Origin: Sthenelais limicola
Taxonomy: Eukaryota; Annelida; Polychaeta; Phyllodocida; Sigalionidae
Assembly: GCA_942159475.1 (NCBI GenBank)
Contig: OW804097.1
Coordinates: forward strand, 57,866,986 to 57,930,985
Length of the DNA stretch: 64,000 bases
Direction of reading: 5' to 3'
Shown here in pieces: positions 1 through 10,026 of the stretch. The notes beneath the pieces were generated by a model. The model made no database searches, was not told the DNA's origin, and saw only the letters and a list, made by a program, of their open reading frames with translations. Made by a program: the position numbers and the translations under genes. Each line of letters begins with the position of its first letter. Positions within the stretch are counted from its first letter, which is position 1.

Positions 1-1003
1 AATTCCAACATATGATGCAATACCATTGGGACATGGTACTGTCTATCTGTAGTTGTAATGATTTGACATTGGTTTGACTTTGTCTATCTCCAGTAGTGTT
101 TCTGTTTGCCATATTAAGGCTCTTCAGGTTGTACACATGGCCAGCCTTTTGATAACCCAGTTGGCGTGCATTAGGTGGGAGGTGAAGGGATGCTCTGGTA
201 AGCCACTGGGATTAAAAATATGAAAAATAATTTATATTCAAAGAAATGTTTGAGTTTTGAGACTACATTCCTGCAAATAATCATTATTAAAGTTATTGAT
301 GTGTGTATGGGCCAAGATATTATCAAAGTCTAGAGATTAAGATAGTAATTTTCTAGTAAATTAACTGTACTGCAAAATTATTAGTTAACTTTTCAGTTAT
401 TGTCATACTGATGAGAAAAAATTAAAAGAACCCACTGGGGAGCACTTTGAGTGTAACCACTATGTACTTGTACTCTTACAAATATGCATGACTGATACAA
501 ATAAATGTTGGAAGAGGTATTAGGCTACTATCCAAATCATAATGTAACAATAGTTGAAGTGCAGTCTGGAAGACCTGCATAAAGTCCATTTTTAAAATCT
601 ATGTTATTTGATATTCCATTTGTTGGTATGTTTTGGGCAAACAAATATCACATTCTTTGACTTAAAAGTTTAACAGCTTCATGCATGATAAAGGAAATGC
701 AAAGATAATGGACACACACAGAATGCTTGTTATCAATAATCTGTAGTCCCTGAGCAGAACACATAACATCTATTGCTGAAACAATATTTAAAGATGTTCA
801 GTGAATTATGTGGGGTTTCAAGGTCTTGGGAATTCACCATACTAATTTTCCAATGTTAGAAAATGGCCTGTGTGTAAGACAAAAGGCCTGAGTGTGGCAG
901 GTAAATACAGGTAACATTGGGCCACATTTTAAAATGTTGTGGGGGAAAATGCCTTTCATTTTGTTGTCAGGATTTGCATCGCACCAATGCCCAGTGAAAC
1001 CAA
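1..1003. other. non-coding, nothing recognised
   Basis: AT-rich sequence without a convincing open frame, splice-flanked exon or repeat that recurs elsewhere in the window. Confidence 0.5.
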
Positions 1004-1149
1004 GGCTTCACCTAGACATATTCGAACATATATGTATACCTGGGTTAACATGTAGCATGTTAGACATTTCCCTTGGGCTTTGCCTAGACATATTCCAATA
1101 CATGTATGTACCTGGGTTTCAATGTAGCATGTTAGACATTTCCCTTGGG
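1004..1149. repeat. two-copy tandem repeat, ~73-bp unit
   Basis: Two adjacent copies run from CCTAGACATATTC to GACATTTCCCTTGGG (about 1004-1076 and 1077-1149). They differ by a few substitutions. The short frames read through here on both strands repeat their own sequence for this reason and are not genes. Confidence 0.8.
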
Positions 1150-1229
1150 TAGAATTTTCCACTAGTCTTCGGTAAACAACTCATTGAACTACATGATTTA
1201 ACTAATTTTCTGTTTTATCTAACTCCAAT

Positions 1230-1830
1230 GTCCATAAAAACTACAGGATATTGGTTGGGATTTATTTCTGAACTATTGTAGTATTTTGTACTTGTATATG
1301 TAAAGAGAAAAACCTCCCTTGAAAATCTCATATTTAACACAACAATTTTTTTTAATATATTTTAATATATTTTGTTATATTTTTTTAATTTAACATGCAA
1401 TTTTCATCAAAATTTAAAAGTTTTTGATGGAGAACATTTAATTCTGAGTTATCTGCAGTATTGTGCACTAGAATATGCATTTTAAATTTCACTAAACGGC
1501 TCATATTGAGCTCCATAATTTTTCCCAATTTTTTCCCATTTTTTCCATTAAAATCCAATTTACATGAAAACTGTTGAAGATTGGATGGAAAACTTTTTTT
1601 CCTGTATTATCTATGGCATTGTGCACTAGAATATATTATTAAAAGACCACTAAAGCCCTCATATTGAGCTACACAATTTTTTTTTAATTTTCAATATTTA
1701 ATTTTTTAAAATCCACTTTACTCAAAAACTGCAGGATATTGGATGGAGAACTTTTAATCCTGAGTTATTAAGGTTATTGTCTACCAGAATATGTAAAAAT
1801 TTTGTAGTACCCCCAAAATGGGAACGAAAA
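1230..1830. repeat. degenerate tandem repeat, ~150-bp unit, about four copies
   Basis: The phrases 'AAAACTGCAGGATATTGGATGGAGAAC', 'TGTGCACTAGAATATG' and 'CTCATATTGAGCT' recur in the same order around 1236, 1421, 1563 and 1723 with heavy divergence. Long T runs sit between units. This is an old, decayed array with no coding content. Confidence 0.6.
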
Positions 1831-2483
1831 GTCTATTTTGAGTGCATTGGCTCATGGCCTACTTTGTGTGGTGTAGGTTGTTGGTTGTGGAGTTGGTAGG
1901 CCCACTGGGGTAGAGTACATTCATATGTAAATCATTGGGGGTGTTTTGTTTTTACACATCTTCTACAATTGCCCACAATTGATTACACAGACAAAATATA
2001 AGAGAGTATCACCAAATACAATTCAAGATATATGATAGCTAATTCCAATAGTGCATATTATGTCAAAATACTACATGGGTTGTGCTTTTAATATAGAAGA
2101 ATTAGTAATAATGACAGGCTTGCCTGTAGCGCCCTCTAGTGCTAAAAATGCACAATTGACACTGTTTGGTTTAGCGCAGTGGGGTTTATGAATACAGGGC
2201 GGGAGAGGTGGGTGTAATGAGCGACAGGTGAGTGTGAAATGCCAGTTATAGATAGGGGAGTGAAGTGTCATGTATTGTAGCTTTGTGGTGCTTTTTCACG
2301 CACTGTTTAGGAAGCACTGGGAACTTATATTATGCTACATATAGGGAAGCTTGTAGCTTGACCAGTGAGTGGACTGCTTTTTATTTGCAGGTCGCACTGG
2401 GGCATACACTTTACATAGGCCTTGAAAGCTGTGAAGCAGAATGGGTGTGCGCATAGGGAAAAGGGCCTCGTAAATTGGTCCCT
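1831..2483. other. non-coding spacer before the retroelement
   Basis: No repeat or exon recognised. The two short frames at 2071-2271 (minus) and 2265-2456 (plus) have no recognisable domain. Confidence 0.5.
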
Positions 2484-2658
2484 ATATAACCAATCGATCC
2501 CTCGATGAATATATTCGTCATCGGGAGTTCTCAGGGGCTATTGTGACGTCACATATACACGCATCTGCCACGCCCACCTTCTTGGTGACCACTACGTTCC
2601 AGACACACTTTGGTCTCAACGGTCGCACTGAGCGGACACCTCCCCATCGTTGTGAAAT
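2484..2658 (+). repeat. split direct repeat A1
   Basis: 175 bp, apparently identical to 4691-4865 (offset 2207). It starts ATATAACCAATCGATCC and ends CATCGTTGTGAAAT. It holds the putative promoter of the element. Confidence 0.9.
2485..2551 (+). promoter_or_regulatory. candidate retroelement promoter: CCAAT box and full CRE
   Basis: Within A1 there is a TATATAA-like start (2485), a CCAAT pentamer at 2490-2494 and a perfect CRE palindrome TGACGTCA at 2544-2551. The same sites recur in A2 (CRE at 4751-4758). The position ahead of the gag ORF fits transcription starting inside A1. CRE and CCAAT are known eukaryotic promoter elements; use as a promoter here is inferred. Confidence 0.45.
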
Positions 2659-2669
2659 TTGTTCATGTT

Positions 2670-3485
2670 ATGGGTAATAAGAAGAGATATTGTACAAAGT
2701 GCAAGGTTACACATAATTCTCCTACTGGACTGAAGTGTTCTAGAGTAATTCCTGTTATTTCTCCTGAAGTTTCTAAGGAGGACAAGGTTATGGAGGGAAG
2801 ATTGGACAAACTGGAGTCAATGGTGGAGTCGTTAGTCTCCACGCTTAAATCAAGAGAGGTTGGTGCTATTGGAGTTCCTAGCTCGACTGATAGTACAAAT
2901 ACCATAGAATTTAGAGGAAGGTCATCTAGCCCTGCAGAGTCAATTTATCGTGTGCCTGGACATAAGAGGTCGGTGAGACGTGGGAGGACGAGGTCCAGAT
3001 CAAGGTCTCTTCCCTTTGACCCTACTCAGGACTTAGAGAAAGGTGAAGCCATTGACAGTACTGAAAAGTTATTATTGATTAATTTGAAGCTTGTTGCTAA
3101 ATTGGTTACAGACAATCGCCCATCAGAAGAAGTCTTAGGAGTGGTTAATCATTGTATTATGATAGCAGACAAAGCCGCGTCAAATGTTTATGCTTTGAAG
3201 GCCAGTGTTAATTATGATCTAGCCGTCAGAGCTCGTGCAAACAGGTCTGGTTTGTCAGCCTTTGCCGAGATCCGTCAAGAGGAGGTATTACGCCATTTCT
3301 CATTTGAGAATTCAAGAAAGGTTACCGCTACGGAATCGTCCAAGTCACCTAAGGAGAGAATTTGTTTCAAGTATAACAATCCAGGCGGTTGTACCAAATC
3401 ATCTTGTGATTACGCACACAAGTGTTCCTCGTGTGGAGGGGATCACAGTGTCCGTTCGTGTGAGAACAGAGAGTCTACTGAATAG
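2670..3485 (+). CDS. gag-like zinc-finger protein of the PAT/Ngaro-like element
   Basis: 271 residues from the first in-frame ATG (2670). The frame is open back to 2610, but that part lies in repeat A1 and has no ATG. It opens with a Cys/His cluster (C8, C11, H15, C23 in CTKCKVTHNSPTG), a pattern I associate with the N terminus of DIRS/Ngaro ORF1 proteins. A charged, coiled-coil-like stretch follows at ~39-61, then an Arg/Ser-rich patch at ~99-113 that could be a nuclear signal. The C terminus has a CX8CX4CX3H finger (232-250) followed at once by a knuckle-like CX2CX3HX4C (252-264). Role by analogy: RNA binding and particle assembly. It ends at a UAG after which the same frame stays open (see next entry). 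No frameshift or internal stop is seen, so it looks intact. Confidence 0.8.
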   Translation: MGNKKRYCTKCKVTHNSPTGLKCSRVIPVISPEVSKEDKVMEGRLDKLESMVESLVSTLKSREVGAIGVPSSTDSTNTIEFRGRSSSPAESIYRVPGHKRSVRRGRTRSRSRSLPFDPTQDLEKGEAIDSTEKLLLINLKLVAKLVTDNRPSEEVLGVVNHCIMIADKAASNVYALKASVNYDLAVRARANRSGLSAFAEIRQEEVLRHFSFENSRKVTATESSKSPKERICFKYNNPGGCTKSSCDYAHKCSSCGGDHSVRSCENRESTE

Positions 3486-4544
3486 GATGAGGTTGGTCGG
3501 GAGACATTGAAGCAACACGATTTTAATGTTAAATCGGGTAGGGACGATGTAATTTTACCTTTGACTTTGTACGATGTTTCTGTTGATAATTGTGAATGTT
3601 CCATTAGTAACCATGATGGCGACTACTGTTGTGACGTTAAGCCGGAAATACGTCATGAGGGTTATCCGGATGCCAGTTCTACAGGAAGTGTCATGGCGCC
3701 CATATGTGAAATGCATCAGCGTGACGATGTTTCGACAGTCAAGTTATTCCCTATTTTTCTCCCGACCACTCATCTTGTTGCAAGCAACAAGGATAATGGT
3801 ATTTATTCTGACTTTTGCAGTGGTTTATCAAAAGTTGGGAACTGTAAATGTAGTTTTGCCAATGATATTCACGTTTTTGCATGTCCGCCATCTCCGCACA
3901 GTTGGATCATTGATGTTTATACTTATAGCAGTTGTACCCGAGATTCGTGTCGATGTGTGCACGTCTTGGGAAAGAATCCAGTACATTTAAAATCGTCCAG
4001 ATTTGCTTGTTGGTTATTCTGCTTGTGTGATACAGTTATTGCTGTGTATTTAGATATTTTTGGTAGTTGTGCTCAAGGTTTGTGTCGATGTGTACACGTC
4101 TTGGGAAATAATCAAGTACTGTATTTAAAACCATGTCTATTTGCATGTTCTTTATTCTGCTTATGTGATGCTGGTATTGCTATGTATCTCGATGTTTCTC
4201 GTGATTATGTTTATGTGTGTACCTGTATTGATGTTTTTTATGGTATTACCAATGGTTTCGAATTGATCGATAGTGAGGTTAACCCATATTTGTGTGAAAA
4301 TGATAAATCTATCTTTGATATGATAGTATTCTTACGCATGGACTGCGTTGTGGACATAGGAGTTATGACTTGGGCCTTGCCTAGTGATAAAGTGGAAAAT
4401 CATTATGATTTCCTTGGTAGTCACCATTCTTTAAGGACTCCTTCTGAATCATATGTTATTACGTTGACTATACTTCAAATTACAAGAGGTCATTGGAGAT
4501 CATTCTGGACAGGTATTATTGTGCAAGGACATGGGTGTGTGTGA
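3486..4544 (+). CDS. unrecognised Cys-rich ORF, in frame after the gag UAG
   Basis: The frame of the gag-like ORF continues without a stop from 3486 to 4544 (352 codons). The first ATG is at 3693, giving 283 residues if started independently; otherwise it could be reached by read-through of the UAG at 3483-3485. The protein is rich in Cys, Val and Asp, with hydrophobic stretches. It contains an in-frame tandem duplication (3931-4065 and 4066-4200) sharing CRCVHVLG, FAC, LFCLCD and YLD. I recognise no reverse transcriptase, RNase H, methyltransferase, hydrolase or recombinase motif. An open frame this long that stays open through a duplication argues for coding, but the T/G-rich composition lowers stop frequency and chance cannot be excluded. 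Function unknown. Confidence 0.5.
   Translation, partial: DEVGRETLKQHDFNVKSGRDDVILPLTLYDVSVDNCECSISNHDGDYCCDVKPEIRHEGYPDASSTGSVMAPICEMHQRDDVSTVKLFPIFLPTTHLVASNKDNGIYSDFCSGLSKVGNCKCSFANDIHVFACPPSPHSWIIDVYTYSSCTRDSCRCVHVLGKNPVHLKSSRFACWLFCLCDTVIAVYLDIFGSCAQGLCRCVHVLGNNQVLYLKPCLFACSLFCLCDAGIAMYLDVSRDYVYVCTCIDVFYGITNGFELIDSEVNPYLCENDKSIFDMIVFLRMDCVVDIGVMTWALPSDKVENHYDFLGSHHSLRTPSESYVITLTILQITRGHWRSFWTGIIVQGHGCV
3931..4200 (+). repeat. in-frame 135-bp tandem duplication inside the second ORF
   Basis: GTTGT...TGTGTCGATGTGT.CACGTCTTGGGAAA recurs 135 bp (45 codons) later. The two halves are diverged but conserve several Cys positions and the reading frame. Confidence 0.75.
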
Positions 4545-4604
4545 ACAGACTGTCGTATAAGCATTGGAATGACTATGAATGGTTTCTTCTTCTCTGTTTG
4601 GCTG

Positions 4605-4695
4605 TTTGGGAATAAAAATCCAAGTTCCCTTGGATTATTGGCCAACCAGTGTTCAGTATCCATTCACTTCCCACGACCGCCTCCAACGACATATA
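4605..4695 (+). repeat. split direct repeat B1
   Basis: Begins TTTGGGAATAAAAATCCAAG. It matches 4940-5030 with one mismatch (TTGGATT versus TTGAATT). AATAAA at 4611-4616 may serve as a polyadenylation signal. Confidence 0.9.
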
Positions 4696-4865
4696 ACCAA
4701 TCGATCCCTCGATGAATATATTCGTCATCGGGAGTTCTCAGGGGCTATTGTGACGTCACATATACACGCATCTGCCACGCCCACCTTCTTGGTGACCACT
4801 ACGTTCCAGACACACTTTGGTCTCAACGGTCGCACTGAGCGGACACCTCCCCATCGTTGTGAAAT
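4691..4865 (+). repeat. split direct repeat A2
   Basis: Second copy of A1, abutting B1 with a shared ATATA. Carries the same CCAAT and CRE sites. Confidence 0.9.
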
Positions 4866-4939
4866 ATTTTTTTTTTTCTTTACTCCTATATTCATGTATT
4901 TTACTCCTATTTCATGTTTCTGCTTTATTCATGTTGTTA

Positions 4940-5030
4940 TTTGGGAATAAAAATCCAAGTTCCCTTGAATTATTGGCCAACCAGTGTTCAGTATCCATTC
5001 ACTTCCCACGACCGCCTCCAACGACATATA
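4940..5030 (+). repeat. split direct repeat B2, right end of the element
   Basis: Second copy of B1, ending ...CGACATATA. A T-rich spacer (4866-4939) separates it from A2. Confidence 0.9.
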
Positions 5031-6107
5031 CTTTAATAACTGGGTGCTTTAATTGGATCTAACAGCAAAAGTGCCCTTTGATCTCTGTTGTTCAGATTTT
5101 TTTTAACAGATCCGTTTTTCTGATGGAGGGGCCAAACCATTCCGAGCTCCTGCATGTTTTTTCACTTGGCGAGGGGTCATCTTCAGAGAAATAAAATTTA
5201 ATTCAATTCAATTTTATTTTCATCTGCTTTTCTGTTCCGCTTTTTTTTTTTTATTGATATCTGCTTTTCTGATCAATATTTTATATTATCTGTTTTTCGG
5301 AGGGAGGGACTCAGCCGAAGGCTCTTGTTACAGTAAACATGTCAGTATCATGACATGGGACATATCATGGGATGAAAAGTGATAACTTCCATTAGGATGT
5401 GGGATGAGTTTGTGGTCATTTCTAGAGGGTCTTGGATACTTAATCCTGAAACTCAACAAATGTTTTGTATTAACAATGTATAGATCATAATATTGAAAGT
5501 GTGTCAGTATGATTTGTAATACGTCTTATGTATTCTGTAATATTGTAGGGGTCTTTCCCAATTCTCCTTATCCTTGATAGCGCGAAAATAAGCTATCCGA
5601 CCATCACGCCACCTGGAGGCGGAGATAAAGCTAAGGCGGGAGCTTCCGGCTATGGCTCCCGCAACCTTAGAAACAGAGTAGGCCTAAACATGATTATAAC
5701 ATTGCTCGGCCTCTACTCTTTCAAATAGGTAAAATTATATACCTACGGATAGCTGAGAATATACTCTTTTCATATTTTTTAATCCCGTGACTATCCTCAC
5801 ATTTTTTGCTGGTGTTATTGCCGTTTTTGCGGGTGGCGGTCGGCGCGAACACCTAAGGCGGAAGCTTCCGTCTCAGCCTACTGGGAGATAATGCAGCCTA
5901 CAGCGCCACTGGTGTTAAATTCGCACCCTATCCGACTATTTGAGTTCAGCAGAATTCTGTGGTCACTGCTACCAGGCACTGTAGGCATCGGGAAGAAACT
6001 TGAGACTATAAAGTGGAGACGAAATCCTGGTCCAGGGACAGCAGATATATATTTATCTGTTCTATACATTTGACGAAAAGGAGATGTTCTTCTAGAATTT
6101 AATTGAT
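5031..6107. other. non-coding; short GC-richer motifs repeated
   Basis: No gene seen. CTAAGGCGGGAGCTTCCG (about 5630) recurs as CTAAGGCGGAAGCTTCCG (about 5852), suggesting a decayed repeat pair. The frames at 5878-6204 overlap M1 remnants. Confidence 0.5.
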
Positions 6108-6212
6108 CTAATATGGTTATAAACTGTATTTTGGACCTCATTTCAGTCTTGAATTTGGAATATTTGAGAGGTTTGGTGAAGTTGAATTGCCCATCTTCTG
6201 ACAATCTGACCC
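6108..6212 (+). mobile_element. M1 MITE, truncated copy
   Basis: Matches the right half of the M1 family: GTATTTTGGACCTCATTT, then TTTGAGAG..TTGGTGAAG, ending TTCTGACAATCTGACCC. It lies just left of a full copy. Confidence 0.7.
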
Positions 6213-6283
6213 AGATAGTAAAAATAAATCTATTTCTCTGTGTAATGAATTATGTATTATCCGTAGTGTATTGGATGTATAGT

Positions 6284-6511
6284 GGGTCTGATTTTTGGAA
6301 AATGTACAATTTAACTTTTCAAATAACCAATAAGTTTCAGACAAAAATAAAGTTCAAAATACAATTCAACCTAACCAAACAGATTGCTAGAATCAATGCA
6401 ATGCTAGATATACCCTAATGTACCTAGTACTGACCAAATTGCCACCTAATTTAGGAAAATGTACTAAATGTGTACACCTGCCAATTGTACATTTTTTTTT
6501 AAATCTGACCC
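6284..6511 (-). mobile_element. M1 MITE, full-length (228 bp)
   Basis: Terminal inverted repeats GGGTCTGAT...GAAAATGTACAATT and AATTGTACATTTT...ATCTGACCC enclose a body seen many times in this window (CTAAATTAGG..., TTTAGTAAATTCTGC...). Full copies at 6284, 40686, 43747 and 52493 are all 228 bp. There is no coding capacity, so mobilisation by an unseen transposase is inferred. Confidence 0.85.
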
Positions 6512-7510
6512 TTGTGTATGGGATGAATGTTTTCCCTTTGTTTAGAGATTGTACATTGATAGGCATCAATAGGCGCTAATACATCAAAATGATTCACATA
6601 CATTTCTTTTAATATTGTAAATGTCTTGGCTTCAGATGTATTAGAGAAAAATATTATTGTGTCCAACTTGTGTTTACTTGCTATGATGGGTGGTAGTTTT
6701 GTTTTCTACACATTTTTTACGCGTTTATGCAAGCCACGTCCTTAGAGAGTTAATGAGTACTGTGTATGTTTGGCATAGAATTGAATCATTTTACTGAGTT
6801 ATATTGTTTAGCATGAGAACACATTTATCTTAAGAAACTAAAAGTTCCCTTTTGTTGTCCTTCCCTGAGATATCTAAATGTTGTCCTTATGCGGGCCAAG
6901 AAATCAATTATATATAGGTATTGTAGGTATTGTACATATAATTTGCATACATCCCTATAGATGTGGTTCCACCAATATCTGCTAGGGGGCCAGGGTATAA
7001 TCAAAGGATTACGTAACACTTCACTTCTCAGTTAAAGCTAGACTCTCAGTTAAAGCAACATAACATTCAAAACAGTCAGAACAGAAACAAGTTACAAGAA
7101 TTAACAAATAAAAACGAGCTAAGAATTTATATTTTATCTCATGACGATGTCGAACCCAATCTTTTGTGCTAAGATCTCAGGATCTCAGGTAGTGTACACT
7201 ACCACCCACAATGAGTAGCACTGTTATTTTGAAATTTATAGTCAGAAGTAAACTGAAGGGCCAAATAGAATATTATATAAAACATAAAAAAAATGGCAGT
7301 ACGGTGAACAATGTAAGAATAATATTTATTTAACATGTACATGTATAGTGAAATGAATGAGTCTTCCTCTAGTATTGCCTTCATTTCTTTCTTTGGAATC
7401 GGATTAGGGTTGTCATTCTGTCGTCATATATAGTTATCCTGTCGATATTCACCTCAAAATACCTATTCATCTCGTTCGGTTTGATCTTTCTTCTCCAGTG
7501 CTTCCCCAAT
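6512..7510. other. non-coding, nothing recognised
   Basis: No repeat shared with the rest of the window and no exon seen, apart from CTCAGTTAAAGC repeated twice near 7027-7057, which resembles the 18-bp minisatellite unit at 58.9 kb. Confidence 0.45.
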
Positions 7511-7735
7511 GGATCAGGCCGTCAGAAAATGTACAATTTGCCTTCACCAATCCTCTCAAATAACCCAAATGGCTCAAAATACAGTTCAATGTGAACCAAA
7601 CAGATTGTTTTTATTCAACGCAATAACCAAATATATATGCAGATATAGTCATATACCTAATATCTATTAGCTAATATCTAAGTTAGCAGAATTTACTAAA
7701 TGTAAAACTGTCGGGTGTAGATCGGCCAAATCATG
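7511..7735 (-). mobile_element. M1 MITE, diverged copy
   Basis: Starts GGATCAGGCCGTCAGAAAATG and ends in a degenerate GTCGGGTGTAGATCGG. The body carries CCAAATGGCTC, AACCAAACAGATTG and TTAGCAGAATTTACTAAATG of the family. Confidence 0.75.
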
Positions 7736-9099
7736 GAAAAAAGAATTATACTATCCCATGCAGACATATGATTGTGTCCTTCATAAGAAGGGTTTGAACG
7801 AATAGCTACTAATATCGGCCATGTCCGGTCTTTCTTTTACCGAGTAAATAGACCAAGTCTATAAGCTCAATTGATATCATCTATGTCAAAGTTTCAATCT
7901 ATTATCAAGTGGCAATCTATTAAGCCGGTGAGTGGTATGATATTGTATTGGGGATATCTTCCCCATCTTCCCCTCCATTTTCTTCATTACACTCGATGAT
8001 GATATTCAATTTTTATAGATTTCATGTCAATTAATTTGCATTTTTTTTGTATTTGTGGGTTCTAGATGCTTGTGCAAATAGTCCCTTAAAACCAATTTGC
8101 GTGTAATAGAGCCATCGATGGGAATAACTGGCCACGCTCGTGGATTTTCAAGCCTTGCCGTGCCACGCCCACCATTGTGACGTCACACCTAGTCATCATA
8201 TGCTTTGCAGTTTTCATAAGTTTTGCAGATTCAGCATTCATTGCATGGTCTGTGTGTATGTATCTGGGTTATCAGTTGAAGTACCAGTCGGTTTTATTAG
8301 GCTGGTTATTACTTGATAGGGAGTAGTTTGAGATTATGGGCACTCCAGGAAAAGCAATGGGTTCATTGACTGAGACATGACCCTTTTCTATGTAATTGTA
8401 TGACGATTTGGAAATAAAAACACTTATAGGCCTATATATATCTGGCCCGTGCGAATTTTGATAGTCAAATACAAACGAAAAACGATGGGAACATCGAACT
8501 GTACCACAAAGATTAATAAAAAACCGTTTAAAACAACAACAGAATTTGCATTGTCATCACATATATCGGTCCTTGACCTTGACCTTTCAATGTTAGTCCT
8601 ATTGCACTTGAAGGTATGATTGTAGTACATGGTGATCAAGTGAAGAAATGATTCAACATAAGTACTGCACTCAACTCCTTCTATATTCATAATATTTCTC
8701 TTTCAAGAGGACTTCAAAACCTGAACTGCCTCAGCTTATCTTTAGGTGCGATCATTCATGGCAGTGGACGAATGTAGTCTTAAAGAACTTGGGGCAGGGA
8801 GGAATTTCTTGATGTTGACATGAATCGTGCACTTTATGACACCTTTTTAAATTATGGCATGATGATAGGACAGGCCATGAGCTTTTCAAAAACCACCAGC
8901 TACTAGTGTCAGTATAGCTAATTATGGGTGTAATCAGTCATAATCACTACAATTCATAAATCAAGGTATTCAAAATCATATAGCTGCTTTCTATACGGTG
9001 CAAGTATGTTTATTCATCGAATGAATCCTTGAATGAAATGGTGCAGTACAATATATCTAAAGTAAATAATATCAATGTGAGTTCACACAATAGCCCTGG
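7736..9099. other. non-coding; CRE palindrome at 8178-8185
   Basis: TGACGTCA at 8178 lies beside GCCACGCCCACC, a phrase also found near the CRE of the retroelement at 2484, so this may be a very old relative. AATAAA lies near 8412. No gene recognised. A piece near 8820 (ATGAATCGTGCACTT) matches the start of the satellite at 26.2 kb. Confidence 0.4.
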
Positions 9100-9660
9100 C
9101 TTCCATCTTGGAATTACCTGTACTTAGGATCTCTCAAATATGCTTTTAGGCCTTGCCTACCTTTAGGAGAGTTTCACACAGGCCTTCACTGCAGTCACAC
9201 CCAGGAGGAAAATGGCTGGTTAAGGTGTTAAATAGTGACAATTGCCCTGAACCCAGATGGAACTTACCAGTACTGAAATAACACTTCTTATACTTCTTAA
9301 GTTTCACTACTTCATAGAAATAACCTTAATCTATAATGAGATAGATGAGATAGAAGTCCACAAACTAAAACTAGTTATTGGACACCATGCTAAATTCAAA
9401 ACACTAAATGAACCATATCTTGGCTTTTACCTTTCCTTCAAGGTCAAAATCCAATATGGCTGGCATCGTGAAACAGGAATGCCATATCATCTCAGCGCCT
9501 GGTAGCACTATATCCATGCATAATGCCAGCTACGGTACGTTTTAAGGTGTGAGGAACCCATTTCTGAAGTCAGTTTTTCTTTGACGGTCAAAACCCAATA
9601 TGGCTGCCATTAATAGCCCCTTCTTAAAGTCAAAATTCACTTTGATAGAATATAGTGCAT
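9100..9660 (+). repeat. fragment of the 26-kb satellite family
   Basis: CAAGGTCAAAATCCAATATGG, CATATCATCTCAGC, GCACTATATCCATGCATAAT and TTTAAGGTGTGAGGAA... match, in order, the ~150-bp unit of the array at 26220-27125. One to two diverged units are present. Confidence 0.65.
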
Positions 9661-9825
9661 AGGAGAATCAGCGTCTGTAATTTCAGGATCATTGCAGGGG
9701 CAGTTTGTGGGTAGGGGGGCATATGTTCAGTTGCAGAACAAAATAATATAACTAAAATAACAATTATTAAGCAGTACTGGGGGAGAGTATAAAATGTATC
9801 AAAGTTAAAATTACCAAAGAAAGGA

Positions 9826-10025
9826 GTGTTCAGAAGAAATGTCCTTTACAAAACAGCAACACTGTGGAATGTGGCTCTACCCTATGACAGAGATCACCTG
9901 TCTATAGCAAAATTTAAATGCATGTTGAAATATGTATCCCGAGAACTGCCAGAGAGAACGATCTATGTGTATGTATCAGATTTATTTCACTATAAATCGC
10001 AGTTACACTTCTGGAAAAAGGGATA
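9826..10025 (+). pseudogene. possible LINE ORF2 C-terminal remnant
   Basis: The frame contains YKTATLWNVALPYDRDHLSI followed by KFKCMLKYV. This resembles the 'LWN.LP..IR....SI..FK..LK' tail of non-LTR retrotransposon ORF2 proteins. It is only ~66 codons long, with no RT core upstream. Weak evidence. Confidence 0.3.
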
Positions 10026-10026
10026 A

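Larger units (their letters stand above)
2484..5030 (+). mobile_element. PAT/Ngaro-like (DIRS order) retroelement with split direct repeats, gag-bearing, apparently non-autonomous
   Basis: The 2547-bp element has the order A1 (2484-2658), ORFs, B1 (4605-4695), A2 (4691-4865), B2 (4940-5030). A1 and A2 look identical over 175 bp; B1 and B2 differ at one base in 91. B1 and A2 overlap by ATATA, the same five bases that open A1 and close B2. This is the geometry expected if a circular intermediate with a B2/A1 junction integrates by tyrosine recombinase. Split direct repeats of this form are known for the PAT and Ngaro groups. No target duplication is seen, as expected for that mechanism. The inside encodes a gag-like zinc-finger protein and an unknown Cys-rich ORF. 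I see no reverse transcriptase, RNase H or tyrosine recombinase, so the element probably depends on proteins supplied in trans. Near-identical repeats imply a recent insertion. Confidence 0.8.

Noticed and set aside
2484..5030. Reading A1/A2 as LTRs of a conventional LTR retrotransposon
   Set aside because: A second pair (B1/B2) is interleaved, there is no TG...CA, and no target duplication flanks the unit.
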